DNA of 6,642 nt from Flavobacteriaceae bacterium (GTDB taxonomy: Bacteria > Bacteroidota > Bacteroidia > Flavobacteriales > Flavobacteriaceae). Within the stretch, counting starts at the first letter, position 1, and every line of letters starts with the position of its first letter. Below the pieces are notes generated by a model that was not told the origin of the DNA, did not search any database, and saw nothing but the letters and a program-made list of their open reading frames with translations. The translations under genes were made by a program, and so were the position numbers. This document shows positions 6,084-6,642 of the stretch, in pieces. The stretch spans positions 1 through 6,642 of the forward strand of contig JAUXCI010000139.1 of the NCBI GenBank assembly GCA_030618945.1, in the 5' to 3' direction.

Positions 6084-6554
6084 ATGATCCGAATCATAAA
6101 ACTAAAGGCTGAAGACACCTATTCAATTAGAAAGGAAGTATTGCGAAAAAACATGACCCTCAGTCATGAAATGATGGGAGACCATGATTCAGACGCTTTA
6201 CATCTTGGTATTTATGAGCGTGATAAACTCGTTTGTATAGGGAGTTTTATGAAGGCTGCAAGAACTGATTTATCAGGAAGACAGTATCAATTACGGGGGA
6301 TGGCTACTTTAGATAGCTCTCAAGGGAAAGGATATGGAAAATTACTTTTGCAAGAGGCAGAAGCAATATTAAAGAACAAAGACGTCAACATCATATGGTG
6401 CAATGCCCGGCTTGTCGCAATTGACTTTTATAAAAAAATGGGATATCAGGTGATGAGTGATGTTTTTGAAGCTCCTCAGATTGGACCTCATTATGTTATG
6501 TATAAAAATTTGAAACAAATTAGAGAAGAAAAAACAAAGGCTTCTTTGAAATGA
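6084..6554 (+). CDS. GNAT family N-acetyltransferase
   Basis: This 156-residue cytoplasmic protein has the acetyl-CoA-dependent GNAT fold. The central strand YQLRGMATL (68-76) is followed by the pyrophosphate-binding loop SSQGKGYGKLLL (78-89), which fits the Q/R-x-x-G-x-G/A motif (Q80, G83, G85). The later NARLVAIDFYKKMGY (107-121) is the usual motif B segment, where the acceptor-side helix and Y/F-rich strand close the CoA site. The substrate cannot be deduced; proteins of this length acetylate amino groups of small molecules or protein ends. The start ATG lies 54 bases after rlmL. I find no consensus promoter there, so it may share the rlmL transcript. Its last codons, encoding the lysine-rich tail KTKASLK, overlap a hairpin that appears to terminate the convergent tRNA transcript. 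Confidence 0.88.
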   Translation: MIRIIKLKAEDTYSIRKEVLRKNMTLSHEMMGDHDSDALHLGIYERDKLVCIGSFMKAARTDLSGRQYQLRGMATLDSSQGKGYGKLLLQEAEAILKNKDVNIIWCNARLVAIDFYKKMGYQVMSDVFEAPQIGPHYVMYKNLKQIREEKTKASLK

Positions 6555-6561
6555 AGCCCTT
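6525..6561 (-). terminator. Intrinsic terminator of the tRNA gene, inside the GNAT 3' end
   Basis: Read on the minus strand, AAGGGCTTC (6561-6553) pairs with GAAGCCTTT (6544-6536) through six contiguous pairs of GGCTTC/GAAGCC, one mismatch and two outer A-T pairs, with an eight-base loop. It is followed by a T-rich run, TTTGTTTTTTCTTCT. That is a conventional rho-independent terminator just downstream of the minus-strand tRNA. On the plus strand the same hairpin ends the GNAT gene but is followed by only a poor T tract, so it could act weakly in that direction. Confidence 0.75.
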
Positions 6562-6568
6562 GATTAAG

Positions 6569-6642
6569 TAGCGAGATCGGGAATTGAACCCGAGACCTCC
6601 GGGTTATGAATCCGACGCTCTAACCATCTGAGCTACCTCGCC
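6569..6642 (-). tRNA. tRNA-Met (anticodon CAT), probably elongator
   Basis: The minus strand folds as a complete 74-base cloverleaf. The acceptor is GGCGAGG with TCTCGCT (G-U at both end pairs), and the D arm is GCTC-AGATGGTTA-GAGC. The anticodon arm is TCGGA-TTCATAA-CCCGG, the variable loop AGGTC, and the T arm TCGGG-TTCAATT-CCCGA. The discriminator is A, and CCA is not encoded. The anticodon is CAT. The 1-72 position is a G-U pair rather than the initiator's C-A mismatch, and the three G-C pairs that mark initiator tRNA are incomplete because the last stem pair is A-C. Elongator tRNA-Met is therefore favoured. A tRNA-Ile with lysidine-modified CAT is the alternative and cannot be fully excluded. 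The 5' end coincides with the window edge, so its promoter is not visible. Confidence 0.92.

Noticed and set aside
1..6642. A defence, mobile or otherwise undescribed multi-gene system
   Set aside because: RecQ and methyltransferases can occur in such systems, but here each gene matches a housekeeping family, the rRNA methyltransferase has its own RNA-binding domain, and there are no nucleases, transposases, repeats or composition shifts.

Overview
The window reads as ordinary chromosomal DNA of a Bacteroidota bacterium, most likely a flavobacterium. The DNA is AT-rich. Canonical Shine-Dalgarno sequences are generally absent. Several gene starts are preceded by the Bacteroidota-type -7 element TAnnTTTG. 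The RecQ protein has the roughly 730-residue form with an extra C-terminal winged-helix region that is familiar from this phylum. There are no insertion sequences, phage genes, CRISPR arrays or obvious signs of transfer.

Layout. The left edge holds the 5' end of a kpsF/gutQ-type arabinose-5-phosphate isomerase gene on the minus strand, apparently starting at a TTG codon. A 151-base divergent intergenic region separates it from recQ (helicase) on the plus strand. recQ is followed after 30 bases by a class I-type polyphosphate kinase 2 gene, probably in the same transcript. ppk2 runs head-on into a ZIP-family metal transporter gene, and the two stop codons overlap. The ZIP gene is the second gene of a tight minus-strand pair: an upstream SAM-dependent methyltransferase gene overlaps it by an ATGA junction. 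A 107-base divergent intergenic region with recognisable Bacteroidota promoter elements separates this pair from a plus-strand THUMP/RlmL-type 23S rRNA methyltransferase gene. A GNAT acetyltransferase gene follows. The right edge is a complete minus-strand tRNA with a CAT anticodon, probably elongator tRNA-Met. Its transcription terminator appears to lie inside the 3' end of the acetyltransferase gene.

The genes serve separate housekeeping roles: LPS sugar precursor, DNA repair, polyphosphate/nucleotide metabolism, metal uptake, rRNA modification and tRNA. I see no dedicated new multi-gene system. The observations most worth checking are the RecQ protein lacking all zinc-binding cysteines, the degenerate metal site of the ZIP protein, overlapping gene and transcript ends, a possible leaderless rlmL mRNA, and a homopolymer tract at the start of ppk2.
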